Positions 7,983 to 17,733 are shown, counted from the stretch's first letter. The stretch is 64,000 nt of DNA from Mesorhizobium loti CJ3sym (GCF_000472785.1 NZ_AXAL01000001.1:307070-371069); one strand, 5' to 3'. Numbers and translations: made by a program. The notes: generated by a model not told the origin, from the letters alone.

Positions 7983-8465
7983 ATGGCTGAGCTTTCCTCG
8001 CTCGCAGAACTGGGCGCCGCCACCGGCAACACGAATACCCAGCCGGCAGCCCCCGTCCACGTCCAGAAACTCGACAAGTCGGGCCGCGCCTATGCCACCG
8101 GCAAGCGCAAGAACGCCATTGCGCGCGTCTGGGTGAAGCCGGGTTCCGGCAAGATCGTCGTCAATGACAAGGAATTCGCGACCTATTTCGCGCGCCCCGT
8201 CCTGCAGATGATCCTCAACCAGCCGATCATCGCCTCCAACCGTTCGGGTCAGTACGACATCGTCGCCACTGTCGTCGGCGGCGGCCTCTCCGGCCAGGCC
8301 GGTGCCGTTCGCCACGGCATATCCAAGGCGCTGACCTACTACGAGCCGGCGCTGCGCGCCGTGCTCAAGAAGGGCGGCTTCCTGACCCGCGACAGCCGCG
8401 TCGTCGAGCGCAAGAAGTACGGCAAGGCGAAGGCCCGCCGCAGCTTCCAGTTCTCGAAGCGCTAA
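7983..8465 (+). CDS. rpsI: 30S ribosomal protein S9
   Basis: 160 aa. The C-terminal S9 signature is complete: [19 protein letters not shown], then [24 protein letters not shown], with the basic tail ending KR that reaches the P-site tRNA. As usual in alphaproteobacteria, an N-terminal extension of about 30 aa precedes the S9 core ([21 protein letters not shown]). It is co-transcribed with rplM and followed by a strong terminator. Confidence 0.98.
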   Translation: MAELSSLAELGAATGNTNTQPAAPVHVQKLDKSGRAYATGKRKNAIARVWVKPGSGKIVVNDKEFATYFARPVLQMILNQPIIASNRSGQYDIVATVVGGGLSGQAGAVRHGISKALTYYEPALRAVLKKGGFLTRDSRVVERKKYGKAKARRSFQFSKR

Positions 8466-8487
8466 GCCACGAAACTTCAGAAATCGA

Positions 8488-8513
8488 AAAGGCCGCCTCC
8501 GGGCGGCCTTTTT
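8488..8513. terminator. Bidirectional rho-independent terminator
   Basis: AAGGCCGCC-TCCG-GGCGGCC followed by TTTTT on the plus strand; the AAAA before the stem serves the minus strand. It lies between the convergent rpsI and MFS genes. Confidence 0.85.
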
Positions 8514-8525
8514 GCATTCGGCTTC

Positions 8526-9935
8526 CTATCCGGCGGTATGGTCGGCGTCGCGGATGAACAGGAAGGCGCAGAGCGCCGCGAACGCCACCGCGAGCGCGGA
8601 GGCGAGGAAAGCAATCTGCATGCCGTGGATCGTGCCCAGCGCCAAGGCCGAGCCGAACAATGCGACGCCGATCGCCCCGCCCGACTGGCGCACTGTATTG
8701 AGCACGCCCGAAGCTGTTCCCGACATCGCCGTCGGCACGGACGACAACAGCGCCGTGGTCATGGCGGGTACGGCGAGACCTATGCCGATCGGCAGGAAGA
8801 GCAACCGCCACAGCAGCGACAGGTAGGATGTATCGGCCTGGATCAGCGCCATCAGGCCGAAACCGACCGCACCGAGGAGCAGGCCGATCGCCATCGGCAA
8901 GCGTGAGCCATAGGTCGCCGCGATTCGTCCGGCCGCGACATTCGACACGGTGACCGCCGCCATGAACGGCAGGAAGGCAAGCCCGGTCATCTCGGGCGAA
9001 AAATGCCTTTCCTTCTGGAAGTAGAGGCTGAGCATGAAGATCGTGCCATAGAGCGTCAGGTTGACCGCCAGCCCGACGAGGCTCGTCACCGCAGGGATGC
9101 GGCTGGCAAACAGCTTTAGCGGAAACATCGGCGCCTTGCTCCGGCTCTCGACCAGCATGAACAGGCTTCCAGCCACCACCGCCAGGATCAATCCGCCAAC
9201 GACCGGCAATGAAGTCCAGCCCGACGAGCCGGTTTCGATGAAGGCGCCGGTCAGCGAAAACAGTGTCAGCACGACAAGCCCCTGCCCGGTCCAGTCGATC
9301 GGCGGTTTCTCGGCCTTGGGCGGCGTCTCCTCCAGAAACCGGTAGGCCATCCAGATGGCGAGAACGCCGATGGGCAGGTTGACCAGAAAAATGCTGGCCC
9401 AGCCGAGCGACGCGACCATGAAACCGCCAAGCGCCGGCCCGGCCGACAGCGCGATGCCGCCCGCCGCCGTCCACAGGCCGACGGCGCGTGCCCGGCGCGG
9501 CTTGTCCGACGCATAGGCGCGGTTGAGCAGCGCCAGCGAACACGGCATCAGCAAGGCTGCGCCCGCGCCTTGCACGGCGCGCGCCGCGATCAGCACCCAG
9601 GCACTCCAAGCCAAGCCGCAGACCAGCGAAGCGACGCTGAACAGCGCCATGCCGCCGACGAGTACACGGCGGGCACCGATCCTGTCACCGAGCGCACCGC
9701 CGGCAAGCAGCAGCGAGGCGAAGGCAAGCGTGTAGGCATCGACCACCCATTGCAGGCCGCCTATGCCCATCGAGAGTGCGGCGCCGATCCTGTTCAGCGC
9801 TACATTGACGATGGAGACGTCGAGCTGCACCACCACGAAACCGAGACTGGTCGCGGCGACGGTGGCGGCATAGGCGATGTTGGCGGGGCGCTTGAAAACC
9901 AAGGTGTTGGACATGCCCATGGGTAACGGGTTCAC
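8526..9935 (-). CDS. MFS drug-efflux transporter, DHA2 (14-TMS) family
   Basis: 469 aa with about 14 hydrophobic segments. DHA2 marks are QLDVSIVNVALNRIG in TM1 (motif D1), WVVDAYTLAFASLLL, GGALGDRIGARRV (motif A) and AARAVQGAGAALLMPCSLALL (motif B), then motif C-like GLWTAAGGIALSAGPALGG. It should export a drug or metabolite by proton antiport at the inner membrane. The start could also be the third Met (9914). It stands alone, with no TetR or MarR neighbour. Confidence 0.9.
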   Translation of the reverse strand: MNPLPMGMSNTLVFKRPANIAYAATVAATSLGFVVVQLDVSIVNVALNRIGAALSMGIGGLQWVVDAYTLAFASLLLAGGALGDRIGARRVLVGGMALFSVASLVCGLAWSAWVLIAARAVQGAGAALLMPCSLALLNRAYASDKPRRARAVGLWTAAGGIALSAGPALGGFMVASLGWASIFLVNLPIGVLAIWMAYRFLEETPPKAEKPPIDWTGQGLVVLTLFSLTGAFIETGSSGWTSLPVVGGLILAVVAGSLFMLVESRSKAPMFPLKLFASRIPAVTSLVGLAVNLTLYGTIFMLSLYFQKERHFSPEMTGLAFLPFMAAVTVSNVAAGRIAATYGSRLPMAIGLLLGAVGFGLMALIQADTSYLSLLWRLLFLPIGIGLAVPAMTTALLSSVPTAMSGTASGVLNTVRQSGGAIGVALFGSALALGTIHGMQIAFLASALAVAFAALCAFLFIRDADHTAG

Positions 9936-10001
9936 CCTGACACCGTTCCGTCAGGAGACACTGCCCCGCGACAATGTGCCGAAACCTCGAGTGGCAGCAA
10001 A

Positions 10002-11060
10002 TCAATTGATGCTGGCGGTCGCCGCAGGCTCGAGGCGTTCGCCGGTCCCGGCATAAGGCACGCGAGAACCATTCGCCGCCAGCCAGTCGATTGCCGCTTT
10101 GGGTTCATCGGTCTGGATGATGGTGGCGCCACGATCGACCCAGAAACCCCAGGCTTCGCGCGGCAAGCTGGCCTGCACCGCCAGTTCGTCGCCACGGCCG
10201 CCCGCCAGGAAGCCGCCCGGCTTGTTGACGATGGCGTAGGTGTCGGCCCAGATGTGCCAGTTGCCGCGCACCGCCGCCGCGCGCATGCGTGTGCTGAACA
10301 GCGGTCCGCCGGTTTCGGTCAGCGTCTCGGCGCCCGCCCGCCAGTTGATCAGCTCGATCGCGCATGGCGCAAAGGCGTGGTCGACCGTCTCGGCGAAACC
10401 TACATCATGAACCGCGTCATCGGCGAGGATTGGCATGAACTGGACACCGCCGCCGATCACAGCCATGGCGGCCTTGACCGTGGTGATCCTGGCCTGGTTC
10501 CAGAGGTTTTCCTTGACGATGACCTGGTCGGCCATGCCGAGATCACGGGCCACCGCGATCATGCCCGGGAGGTCGCCGACTTCGAGCTTGTTGTCGAGGT
10601 TGATGAGGATCCTGTCCCGGGTCGCCAGCAGCATTTCGCGCAGCGTCGAGACCCTCTCATTGGTGACGGCGTGGGTGCCCTCGATCACCAGCCGGCAGGT
10701 CCTCAGTTCGGCCAGCGTGTACTTCACCACCTCGCCCTTGCAGGTCGTGGTACGGTCGAGCCAGCTGTCATGCATGACAACGAACTCGCCGTCTTTCGAG
10801 CGCCTGATATCGACCTAGACGATCTCGGCGCCCATGGCGATCGAGCCTTCGACGGCGGCAAGCGAATTTTCCGCATAAAGCGTCTTGCCGGCCTGCATGC
10901 TGCCAGCGCGATGCGCGGCCACCATGACATGGTCGCGCCACTGGTTGGCATGCTCGAAGCGATCGAGAATCTGCCTGGCGCGGGTTTCACCGGCGATGGC
11001 CTGACCGGAGACGGCCGCGAGTGCCGTGCAAAGCAGGAGGCTCAGCCAAGGGGTCCGCAT
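10002..11060 (-). pseudogene. Glycerophosphodiester phosphodiesterase, interrupted by an amber codon
   Basis: The start at 11060 gives a signal peptide (RTPWLSLLLCTALAAVSGQAIAG), then AHRAGSMQAGKTLYAENSLAAV and GAEIV. There the frame meets TAG at 10815-10817. It continues open in the same frame as VDIRRSKDGEFVVMHDSWLD and for 257 further codons from the next Met. GDPD enzymes have HR, EN and ExD metal-binding motifs; the TAG stands exactly where the Glu of EVD is expected (GAG to TAG, one base). The rest of the TIM-barrel is intact. It is either a recent null allele or a base-call error. The native protein would hydrolyse glycerophosphodiesters in the periplasm. Confidence 0.85.
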
Positions 11061-11155
11061 CAAGAATCGCTCCGTTCCGGATTGGGCCGGAATAGGCGAC
11101 CCCCGTGACGGCCACATGAACGAAGCCGGCTAGTGGTCGGTCGCAGAAGCGTTCG

Positions 11156-12364
11156 TCAGATGCGTTTCGAGAGCCGGCGGAACCAAGCCGTTGCAGGCAT
11201 TTCGACCAGGCGCCAGGTGATCCACGAGGCGGCGATGGTGGCAACGAGCATCAGGATGATCGCCACGGTCCCGGTCCAGCCGGCGCCGAAGCCGGTCGCG
11301 GGCTGGCCGCGCAGCACGAAGTCGCCGATCAAGCCAAGGCCGAGCTTGCGCTCGACGAGCCCGGCAACGTTGATCAGGCGCGCCTGGACGAAGATGTGGA
11401 CCATGTAGATCGAATAAGACAGCGCGCCGAGTGTCAGCATGAACGGCGTCCTCAACAAGGCGCTGATCCAGCCGCCTTCATGAGCAAAGAGAAACAGCGC
11501 CAGCGCGAACACCAAGGGTGCTGCGATGCCGAAATCATTGCTGCCCGCCAGCGAGACAAAAAGCACGATGACCGCCACCATGACGATTTCGGCAAGCGTC
11601 CAGCTCAGCCGTGGGCCGCTCCTGGCAAGGAGCTGTCGCGCCCCTGCAATGGAATCATGTTGAAACCACGCAAGCAGGGCACCGAGCGAGAAGCCATAGA
11701 GGCAGCGGATGAAGCCGAAATCGTAGGAGACGTCCATATGATGCGTGGAGAAGCCGAGCAGGAACAGCGGCGCAGTGACGGCGGCGGCGACGAACCATAC
11801 CCAAGCCCGCGCGCCGGCAATGAAGACCACGCCCGCGAACAGAAGATAGGCGAAAAACTCCGCCGAAATGCTCCAGCTTGGCGCATTCCAGGTCAGGTGA
11901 TCCTCGAAGCCGACACCTTGCAGCAGGAGCAGATTGGCAAGCAGGCTCTTGAGATCGAAACCGCCGGTGAAGGGGGCGGCGCCGGTGCCGTGCAGTTGCG
12001 GCAGCACCAGCCGCAGCAGTTCGAATCCTGCAAAGGCTGCAAGCATCAAGAGATGCAGCGGGTAGATACGACCGAAACGCACCAGCGCGAAGCGGGCGAC
12101 CTCTTCCGGCTGGCTCAGCCGATTGCCGTAGCTGCTGGCGATGACGAAGCCGGAAAGGACGAAGAAGAAGTCAACGAACAGATAGGACGAACCGATGAAG
12201 CTGCTTTGCGAGATCGCGGAAGCGGTCGGGAAATGAAACAGCGCGACCAGCAGCGCGCAGATGCCGCGCCACGAATCGAGAACCTGGAAGCGTTCGCCCG
12301 CGATCGTGCCGGTGTGGGTCGACACCACGGCATGGGACGGATTAAGAAACGCGGTCTGCGTCAT
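11156..12364 (-). CDS. Acyltransferase family 3 (OafA/NodX-type) membrane protein
   Basis: 402 aa, multi-spanning. It begins RFQVLDSWRGICALLVALFHF (the R..D..RG..A..V...H signature of Acyl_transf_3), followed by FVDFFFVLSGFVIASSYGNR and RFGRIYPLHLLML. These inner-membrane enzymes O-acetylate surface polysaccharides, lipooligosaccharides or Nod factors. The ATG at 12364 is preferred; the open frame to 12805 overlaps the divergent ureohydrolase gene and is not protein-like. No adjacent polysaccharide gene points to the acceptor. Confidence 0.88.
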   Translation of the reverse strand: MTQTAFLNPSHAVVSTHTGTIAGERFQVLDSWRGICALLVALFHFPTASAISQSSFIGSSYLFVDFFFVLSGFVIASSYGNRLSQPEEVARFALVRFGRIYPLHLLMLAAFAGFELLRLVLPQLHGTGAAPFTGGFDLKSLLANLLLLQGVGFEDHLTWNAPSWSISAEFFAYLLFAGVVFIAGARAWVWFVAAAVTAPLFLLGFSTHHMDVSYDFGFIRCLYGFSLGALLAWFQHDSIAGARQLLARSGPRLSWTLAEIVMVAVIVLFVSLAGSNDFGIAAPLVFALALFLFAHEGGWISALLRTPFMLTLGALSYSIYMVHIFVQARLINVAGLVERKLGLGLIGDFVLRGQPATGFGAGWTGTVAIILMLVATIAASWITWRLVEMPATAWFRRLSKRI

Positions 12365-12487
12365 GATGATACAAATCCTGTCTTGCCGTGGCACCCGGAC
12401 GGCGCGATTTCGTCTCGCCAAGCTGTGACTGGCATCTTCCGTGCCGGTTCTGTAGTTGTTGCACCCCGATGAAACCGAGGACCAGTA

Positions 12488-13495
12488 ATGGCGACCAAGA
12501 ACATCGACCATGCCTTCACCGCCCGCTCCAAAACCGGCGGCGCCCTTGAGCCGACCTATTCCGGCGCGCTGTCGTTCATGCGGCGCAAATACACCAAGGA
12601 CGTGAAGGGCGCGGACGCCGTGGTCTGGGGCATTCCCTTCGACGCCGCCGTCACCAACCGGCCCGGCGCTCGCTTCGGGCCGCAGGCTATACGCCGCGCC
12701 TCTGCGATCCTCGACAATGACCCGCAGTACCCGTTCTCGCGCGATCTGTTCGAACACCTCGCGGTGGTCGACTATGGCGACTGTCTGCTCGACTCGGGCA
12801 ACCACCAGAAGACGCCCGGCACGATCGAGCGCGAAGCGGCGAAGATCCTGAAGTCAGGCGCCTTCCTGCTGACGCTGGGCGGCGACCATTTCGTCACCTG
12901 GCCGCTGCTCAAGGCTCATGCCGCCATCCACGGGCCGCTCGCCTTAGTGCAGTTCGACGCGCATCAGGATACCTGGCCTGACGATGGCAAACGCATCGAC
13001 CACGGCTCCTTCGTCGGCCGCGCCGTGAACGAAGGCATCATCGATCCCGAGCGTTCGATCCAGATCGGCATCCGGACGCACGCGCCTGACACGTTCGGCA
13101 TCAAGATCCTCTACGGTCACGAAATCGAGGAAATGCGTGCGTCCGACATCGCCTACGCCATCGTCGATCGCACCGGCGGCAAGAAGACGTACCTCACATT
13201 CGATATCGACTGCCTCGACCCGGCCTATGCGCCTGGAACCGGCACGCCGGTGGCCGGCGGGCCGTCCTCGGCGAAGATCCTGTCGACGCTGCGCCAGCTC
13301 AATCAGGTCGATATTGTCGGCGCCGATGTCGTGGAGGTTGCGCCGGCCTATGATCACGCCGATATAACCGCGATTGCCGGCTCAATGGTCGCCATGCAGT
13401 ATCTAGGCTTGCTGGCGGAGCGAAAGGCACGTCAGGAAGAGATGAACAACGGCCATCACAACGGTGCCGCGGTGAATCACGGTCACGGCATATAG
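12488..13495 (+). CDS. speB: Agmatinase / ureohydrolase family
   Basis: 335 aa. Binuclear-manganese motifs are complete: GGDH (131-134), DAHQD (157-161) and DIDCLDP (239-245), with the family stretch GTGTPVAGG. The enzyme would split agmatine (or a related guanidino compound) into putrescine and urea. Substrate choice among agmatine, guanidinobutyrate and others cannot be settled by sequence reading, so the symbol is tentative. The His-rich tail (NNGHHNGAAVNHGHGI) is a small oddity. GAGGACCAGTA precedes the ATG. argC follows 30 bp on. Confidence 0.85.
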   Translation: MATKNIDHAFTARSKTGGALEPTYSGALSFMRRKYTKDVKGADAVVWGIPFDAAVTNRPGARFGPQAIRRASAILDNDPQYPFSRDLFEHLAVVDYGDCLLDSGNHQKTPGTIEREAAKILKSGAFLLTLGGDHFVTWPLLKAHAAIHGPLALVQFDAHQDTWPDDGKRIDHGSFVGRAVNEGIIDPERSIQIGIRTHAPDTFGIKILYGHEIEEMRASDIAYAIVDRTGGKKTYLTFDIDCLDPAYAPGTGTPVAGGPSSAKILSTLRQLNQVDIVGADVVEVAPAYDHADITAIAGSMVAMQYLGLLAERKARQEEMNNGHHNGAAVNHGHGI

Positions 13496-13525
13496 TCTTG
13501 AAATATCAGGGAATTTGATCAGTCC

Positions 13526-14452
13526 ATGAAACCGAAAATCTTCATCGATGGCGAGCACGGCACCACCGGTCTCCAGATCCGGGCGCTGCTTGCCGAGCGT
13601 GGCGACCTGGAGATCATTTCGATTCCGACCGAGCGCCGCAAGGAAACCGCGGCGCGCGCCGAATTCCTCAATGCCGCCGATGTCGCGATCCTGTGCCTGC
13701 CGGATGATGCTGCGAAGGAGAGTGTCTCGCTGATCGCCAACGACACCACCAAGGTCATCGATGCATCGACCGCGCATCGTGTCGCCGAAGGCTGGGCCTA
13801 TGGCTTCGCCGAGATGGACAAGGATCAGCCGAAGGCAATCGCCGTGGCCAAGCGCGTCGCCAACCCCGGCTGCTGGCCGCAGGGACCGATCGCAACGCTG
13901 CGGCCACTGGTCACATCAGGCCTGCTGCCGGCCGATTTCCCGATCGCCGTCAACGGCATTTCGGGCTATTCGGGCGGCGGACGCCCAATGATCGAGGATT
14001 ATGTCGCCAAGGGCGAGGACGCCTCGGAGTTCCTGCCCTATGGCCTGACCCTGCAGCACAAACACGTGCCAGAACTGCGGGCCTATGCGAAACTGTCGCA
14101 CGACCCGATCATGCAGCCGGCGGTCGGCAATTTCGCGCAAGGCATGATCACCGTGGTGCCGCTGCAGCTCGGCGGCCTCGACCACGTGCCGACGGGTGCG
14201 GAGCTTCATGCGGCCATTGCCGACCATTTTGCCGCGATCAAGGGCGGCGTGGTCGAAGTGGCGCCCTATGCGCATCTCGAGCGCATGCCGGACATCGATC
14301 CCGAGATCTACAACGGCACCAACCGCATGAAGCTCTATGTCTTCGCCAACGACAAGCGCGCGCAGGCGCTGCTGCTGGCGGTCTACGACAATCTCGGCAA
14401 GGGTGCCTCGGGTGCGGCCGTCCAGAACATGGACCTGATGCTCGGGCTTTGA
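13526..14452 (+). CDS. argC: N-acetyl-gamma-glutamyl-phosphate reductase (type 2)
   Basis: 308 aa, the short type-2 ArgC of Rhizobiales. It shows IFIDGEHGTTGLQIR (nucleotide loop), VIDASTAHR, the catalytic-Cys motif NPGCWPQG (C116) and GISGYSGGGRPMIEDY. It makes N-acetylglutamate semialdehyde in arginine biosynthesis. It is preceded by the ureohydrolase gene and overlaps the next gene by 1 bp (TGATG), forming an apparent arginine/guanidino-related operon. Confidence 0.95.
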   Translation: MKPKIFIDGEHGTTGLQIRALLAERGDLEIISIPTERRKETAARAEFLNAADVAILCLPDDAAKESVSLIANDTTKVIDASTAHRVAEGWAYGFAEMDKDQPKAIAVAKRVANPGCWPQGPIATLRPLVTSGLLPADFPIAVNGISGYSGGGRPMIEDYVAKGEDASEFLPYGLTLQHKHVPELRAYAKLSHDPIMQPAVGNFAQGMITVVPLQLGGLDHVPTGAELHAAIADHFAAIKGGVVEVAPYAHLERMPDIDPEIYNGTNRMKLYVFANDKRAQALLLAVYDNLGKGASGAAVQNMDLMLGL

Positions 14453-15291
14453 TGGACGCACCAGCCTTCTCGGCGCGCTGGAAGGTCAGCGCGCCCGAAC
14501 TCATTGCCGAGACCTTTTCGAGCCGCATCTGGAAGGTTGTTCGCGAGGATGGCTCGCCGGCCGTCGTCAAGGCGCTCAAGCCGTTCGACGATGTCGCCGA
14601 CGAGTTGCGCGGCGAGCATTTCCTGGCTCGGCGGCGCGGCGAAGACGCGGTGCGCCTGCTTGGCCGCGACGGCCACTCCATGCTGCTCGAATATGCCGGC
14701 GACACCCTGCTTTCGCGGGTTCTCGACGAACAGGGCGACAACGCCGCGACCACGATCGCGGCGGAGGTGATGGCGCGACTGTTTTCACCCGGGAAAGACC
14801 CCTTCCCGCCGGAGCTTCAGCCGCTGAGGGAGCGATACGTCAGCCTGTTCAGGAAAGCCGCGACCGATCGCGATGCCGGCCATGCCAGCCTCTATGTCGA
14901 GGCCGCAGCCATCGCCGATCGGCTGCTGGACGATCCGCGCGACATCAGGGCGCCGCATGGCGACCTCCACCATGACAACATCCTGCATGAGCCGCGCGGC
15001 TGGCTGGTGATCGATCCGAAAGGCGTGCTCGGCGATCCCGGCTTCGACGCCGCCAACATGTTCTACAATCCGCTCGATCGTGACGAACTCTGCCTCGATC
15101 CCCTGCGGATCGCGCATATGGCCGAAATCTTTGGCAGGACGCTTGGGCAGTCGCCGGCAGCGATACTGGACCATGCCATCGCCTATGGCTGCCTGTCCGC
15201 GGCCTGGCACCAAGAGGACGACAACGCGGTCGAGGAGAACCGCGAATTGTCGATCGCCATGGCGATCCGAACGGTGCGGGCCAGCTTCTGA
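14452..15291 (+). CDS. Aminoglycoside/hydroxyurea-type kinase (APH(6)/StrB-like)
   Basis: 279 aa with a protein-kinase-like fold. VVKALKPFDD contains the ATP-binding Lys, then LLEYAGDTLLSRVL, the catalytic loop APHGDLHHDNIL (HGDLHxxN) and VIDPKGVLGDPGFDAANMF (metal-binding D). The family phosphorylates streptomycin or hydroxyurea, but most chromosomal copies have no proven antibiotic substrate. The ATG at 14452 overlaps the argC stop, so it is translationally coupled to arginine synthesis. An endogenous metabolite is as likely as a drug. Confidence 0.85.
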   Translation: MDAPAFSARWKVSAPELIAETFSSRIWKVVREDGSPAVVKALKPFDDVADELRGEHFLARRRGEDAVRLLGRDGHSMLLEYAGDTLLSRVLDEQGDNAATTIAAEVMARLFSPGKDPFPPELQPLRERYVSLFRKAATDRDAGHASLYVEAAAIADRLLDDPRDIRAPHGDLHHDNILHEPRGWLVIDPKGVLGDPGFDAANMFYNPLDRDELCLDPLRIAHMAEIFGRTLGQSPAAILDHAIAYGCLSAAWHQEDDNAVEENRELSIAMAIRTVRASF

Positions 15292-15305
15292 TCAAGCAAG
15301 GCTAT

Positions 15306-15325
15306 TGGTAAACACTTATTTACCA
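15306..15325. promoter_or_regulatory. Perfect inverted repeat, candidate operator
   Basis: TGGTAAA-CACTTA-TTTACCA lies 45 bp before the Ser-rich gene. It is AT-rich in GC-rich surroundings, has no U-tract, and is of a size suited to a dimeric regulator. Confidence 0.4.
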
Positions 15326-15369
15326 TGTTGGACTACTGAGGTTTCTTGGCTCCACTCCAAGGATTCGTC

Positions 15370-15693
15370 ATGGTCAGCGCGATCTCGGGCTCCTCCTCCG
15401 CAGCCCAGTATTCCTCCTCCAGTTCGTCGAGCAGTGCAGCCCAAGAGGCCGCGCTCGAAAAGCAGATCCAGGACCTGCAAGACCAGGCCAAGGCGATCAA
15501 GGATCAGGTTCAAGCGGCCCAGATTCAGCAGGATATCGCCACGGCCCAGGCCAAGCTCGACGCGCTCAGGGCCACCGACGCCGACAAGGCGGCCAAGGCA
15601 GCCCAGAGCCAGTCAACGCCATCCGCGGCGGCTGTGCGCCAGGCGGAATTCGACGGCCAGAAAACCACCCAGTCCAACGAATTCTGGATGTGA
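15370..15693 (+). CDS. Small Ser-rich coiled-coil hypothetical protein
   Basis: 107 aa, family not recognised. A Ser run (YSSSSSSSSAAQ) is followed by a heptad-like, Gln/Ala/Asp-rich helix (about residues 25-75) and a polar tail. There is no signal peptide or membrane segment. The ATG at 15370 has AAGGA 6 bp upstream and beats the TTG at 15346. The composition suggests a rod-like oligomerising protein, perhaps secreted by a non-Sec route; this is only an inference. Confidence 0.65.
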   Translation: MVSAISGSSSAAQYSSSSSSSSAAQEAALEKQIQDLQDQAKAIKDQVQAAQIQQDIATAQAKLDALRATDADKAAKAAQSQSTPSAAAVRQAEFDGQKTTQSNEFWM

Positions 15694-15711
15694 CGGGCCG
15701 ATCGCTCGGAA

Positions 15712-16803
15712 TCAACTCCTGAGCGCGATCTCCTGCGGCAAGGGGTAAGCCCCCTTGGTGCCGCGCCAGTGCGCGGTGGCAAGGCCCAGCACGATCAGCG
15801 CAAAACCCTGATGGGTCAGCGCCATATGCAGCGGCACATGCATCAGCAGCGTGCCGATGCCGATCGAGGCCTGCACCAGCACCAGCCCAAACAGCAGCGT
15901 AGCGCGACGGGCATGGGTTGAGCCCGGCAGGCGCATCCGCGTCGCAACCATGTGCCAGAGCGCGACGGTGAAGACCGTGTAAGCGCCGAGCCGATGGATA
16001 AACTGCACCGTCTTCGGGCTCTCGAAGAAGTTGCGCCACGCCGGCTCGAGGATCAGCAGATCGCCGGGGATGATCTTGCCGTCCATCAGGGGCCAGGTGT
16101 TGTAGCTCAAGCCGGCGTCGAGGCCGGCGACCAGGCCACCGAGATAGATCTGGACCAGCGCCAGAAGCACGATGAAGCCGGCCAGCCGCTGCGTCGAACG
16201 ATCGGCTGCAGGCTCGGAATGCGGCGCCAGCCCACGCGCCACGACCATGGTGGCGGTGAAGATCAATGCCGCCAGCGTCAGGTGCGTCGCCAGCCGGTAC
16301 TGGCTCACCGACACACGGTCGACCAGGCCGGAAGCCACCATCCACCAGCCGATGGCGCCCTGCAGGCCGCCAAGAAGCAGAATCCCGACCAGCTTTGGCC
16401 CCAGGCCGCGCTCGATGCGGCGCGTCGCCCAGAGGACCAGCAGCGGCAAGGCAAAGACCAGGCCGACACTGCGCGCCAGGATACGGTGCGCCCACTCCCA
16501 CCAGAAGATCGACTTGAATGCCTCGACACTCATGCCCTTGTGGAGCTCGGTGTATTGCGGGATCTGCTGATAGCGCTGGAATTCCTCTTGCCACTCGGCG
16601 TCGTTGAGCGGCGGGATGACGCCATGGATCGGCTGCCATTCGGTGATGGAAAGACCTGACTCGGTAAGCCGCGTTGCGCCGCCGACCAGCACCAGCGCAA
16701 ACAGCACCAGGAGCACGGCGTAAAGCCAGCCGCGCACGAGTGCGCGGTTGTGGAGGTCGCGGGCGCGGGCGACGTATGGCGCGGCGGCTGAGATGGCGGC
16801 CAT
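15712..16803 (-). CDS. ctaA: Heme A synthase (COX15/CtaA type)
   Basis: 363 aa, about eight membrane segments. Conserved heme-binding His motifs are [26 protein letters not shown] and THQGFA, plus [21 protein letters not shown] at the N-terminus. It oxidises heme O to heme A for aa3-type cytochrome oxidase at the inner membrane. It is the longer alphaproteobacterial/mitochondrial COX15 form. The start at 16803 ([11 protein letters not shown]) is preferred over 16845. It ends 18 bp from the convergent Ser-rich gene. Confidence 0.95.
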   Translation of the reverse strand: MAAISAAAPYVARARDLHNRALVRGWLYAVLLVLFALVLVGGATRLTESGLSITEWQPIHGVIPPLNDAEWQEEFQRYQQIPQYTELHKGMSVEAFKSIFWWEWAHRILARSVGLVFALPLLVLWATRRIERGLGPKLVGILLLGGLQGAIGWWMVASGLVDRVSVSQYRLATHLTLAALIFTATMVVARGLAPHSEPAADRSTQRLAGFIVLLALVQIYLGGLVAGLDAGLSYNTWPLMDGKIIPGDLLILEPAWRNFFESPKTVQFIHRLGAYTVFTVALWHMVATRMRLPGSTHARRATLLFGLVLVQASIGIGTLLMHVPLHMALTHQGFALIVLGLATAHWRGTKGAYPLPQEIALRS

Positions 16804-16955
16804 GATCTTGTCCCGGCAGGTTGAGGTCGCGGATAGGTGAACCATCGCACCGGTGCTGGCAAGACCATCCGACGCGGCACGCCGTCGCGCCTGATGTCGC
16901 GGGTTGCGTGTGTCCTGCGTTCGGCCTAAGCGGTAGCGATCAACGAGGCCAAGCC

Positions 16956-17171
16956 ATGCCCATTCGCCTGAAAAAGCTGATCGGAATGTTCCTGCTGGTG
17001 GCGCTGGTCATCATCTATGCGCTAGTCGCATCGATCTTCGTGGTCGCCAGGCTGTCGGAGTCCGGTCCGTTGGTGCAATTCCTGTTCTTCCTGTTCAGCG
17101 GCCTGCTCTGGGTGCTGCCGGCAATGGGCATCATCAAGTGGCTGATGCTGGAGCCGAGGGTAAAGCGCTGA
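16956..17171 (+). CDS. DUF2842 family small membrane protein
   Basis: 71 aa with two hydrophobic helices (about 9-31 and 40-62) and a basic end (MPIRLKK). The [17 protein letters not shown] tail matches DUF2842, a small alphaproteobacterial inner-membrane family of unknown role, often close to ctaA. The ATG at 16956 begins the conserved part; the open frame upstream is not protein-like. Confidence 0.8.
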   Translation: MPIRLKKLIGMFLLVALVIIYALVASIFVVARLSESGPLVQFLFFLFSGLLWVLPAMGIIKWLMLEPRVKR

Positions 17172-17277
17172 AACGGCTTGGGTCGGTTCGCACCGGCCCC
17201 GCGTCAAAAACGCGATCGTGATTCACCAGCCAGCCAGCAAAGGACTATGTTGACGGCGCTCACCTGGGGAGGCCGGC

Positions 17278-17682
17278 ATGCTGAAAGGGATGTTCGCGGG
17301 GCTGATCTTGCTGCTCGCATCGCTCGCCGCGTCGGTTGCGGCAGCTGAAACCATCAACGTATCGGACGATCATGGCGGCAGCGTTGCCGCCTACAGCCAG
17401 CGCTGGAAAGCATTGGCGGCACGCGGCGTCAATGTACGCATTGTCGGCAAATGCCAGTCCGCCTGCACGGTGCTGCTTGGCTATATTCCCCGCAGCCGCA
17501 TATGCGTGATGCCGGCGGCGAGCTTCGGGTTCCACCTTGCGCACCGCACCGACATGACCGGCGTGTTGTGGAACGCTTACGCATCCGACATCCGCGGCTG
17601 GATCAACGCGCATGGCGGGTTGACGGCAGATCTCAAATGGATGAGCGCCCCAGACACCTACCGGTATTTCCACAAATGCTGA
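17278..17682 (+). CDS. Exported protein with ClpP/crotonase-like fold (COG3904-like)
   Basis: 134 aa with a signal peptide (GLILLLASLAASVAAAE). The mature region reads VRIVGKCQSACTVLLGYIPRSRICVMPAASFGFHLAH. The xSACT stretch followed by a conserved hydrophobic and Gly-Phe-His segment is seen in periplasmic ClpP-like/COG3904 proteins, in which Ser and His may be catalytic. It is shorter than usual for that group. Activity is unproven. Two or three Cys residues may form disulfides. Confidence 0.6.
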   Translation: MLKGMFAGLILLLASLAASVAAAETINVSDDHGGSVAAYSQRWKALAARGVNVRIVGKCQSACTVLLGYIPRSRICVMPAASFGFHLAHRTDMTGVLWNAYASDIRGWINAHGGLTADLKWMSAPDTYRYFHKC

Positions 17683-17733
17683 CTTGCGAATGTTGGTCGG
17701 TCGATCGTCGATACCCGCCCTGCCGCCAGTTCG

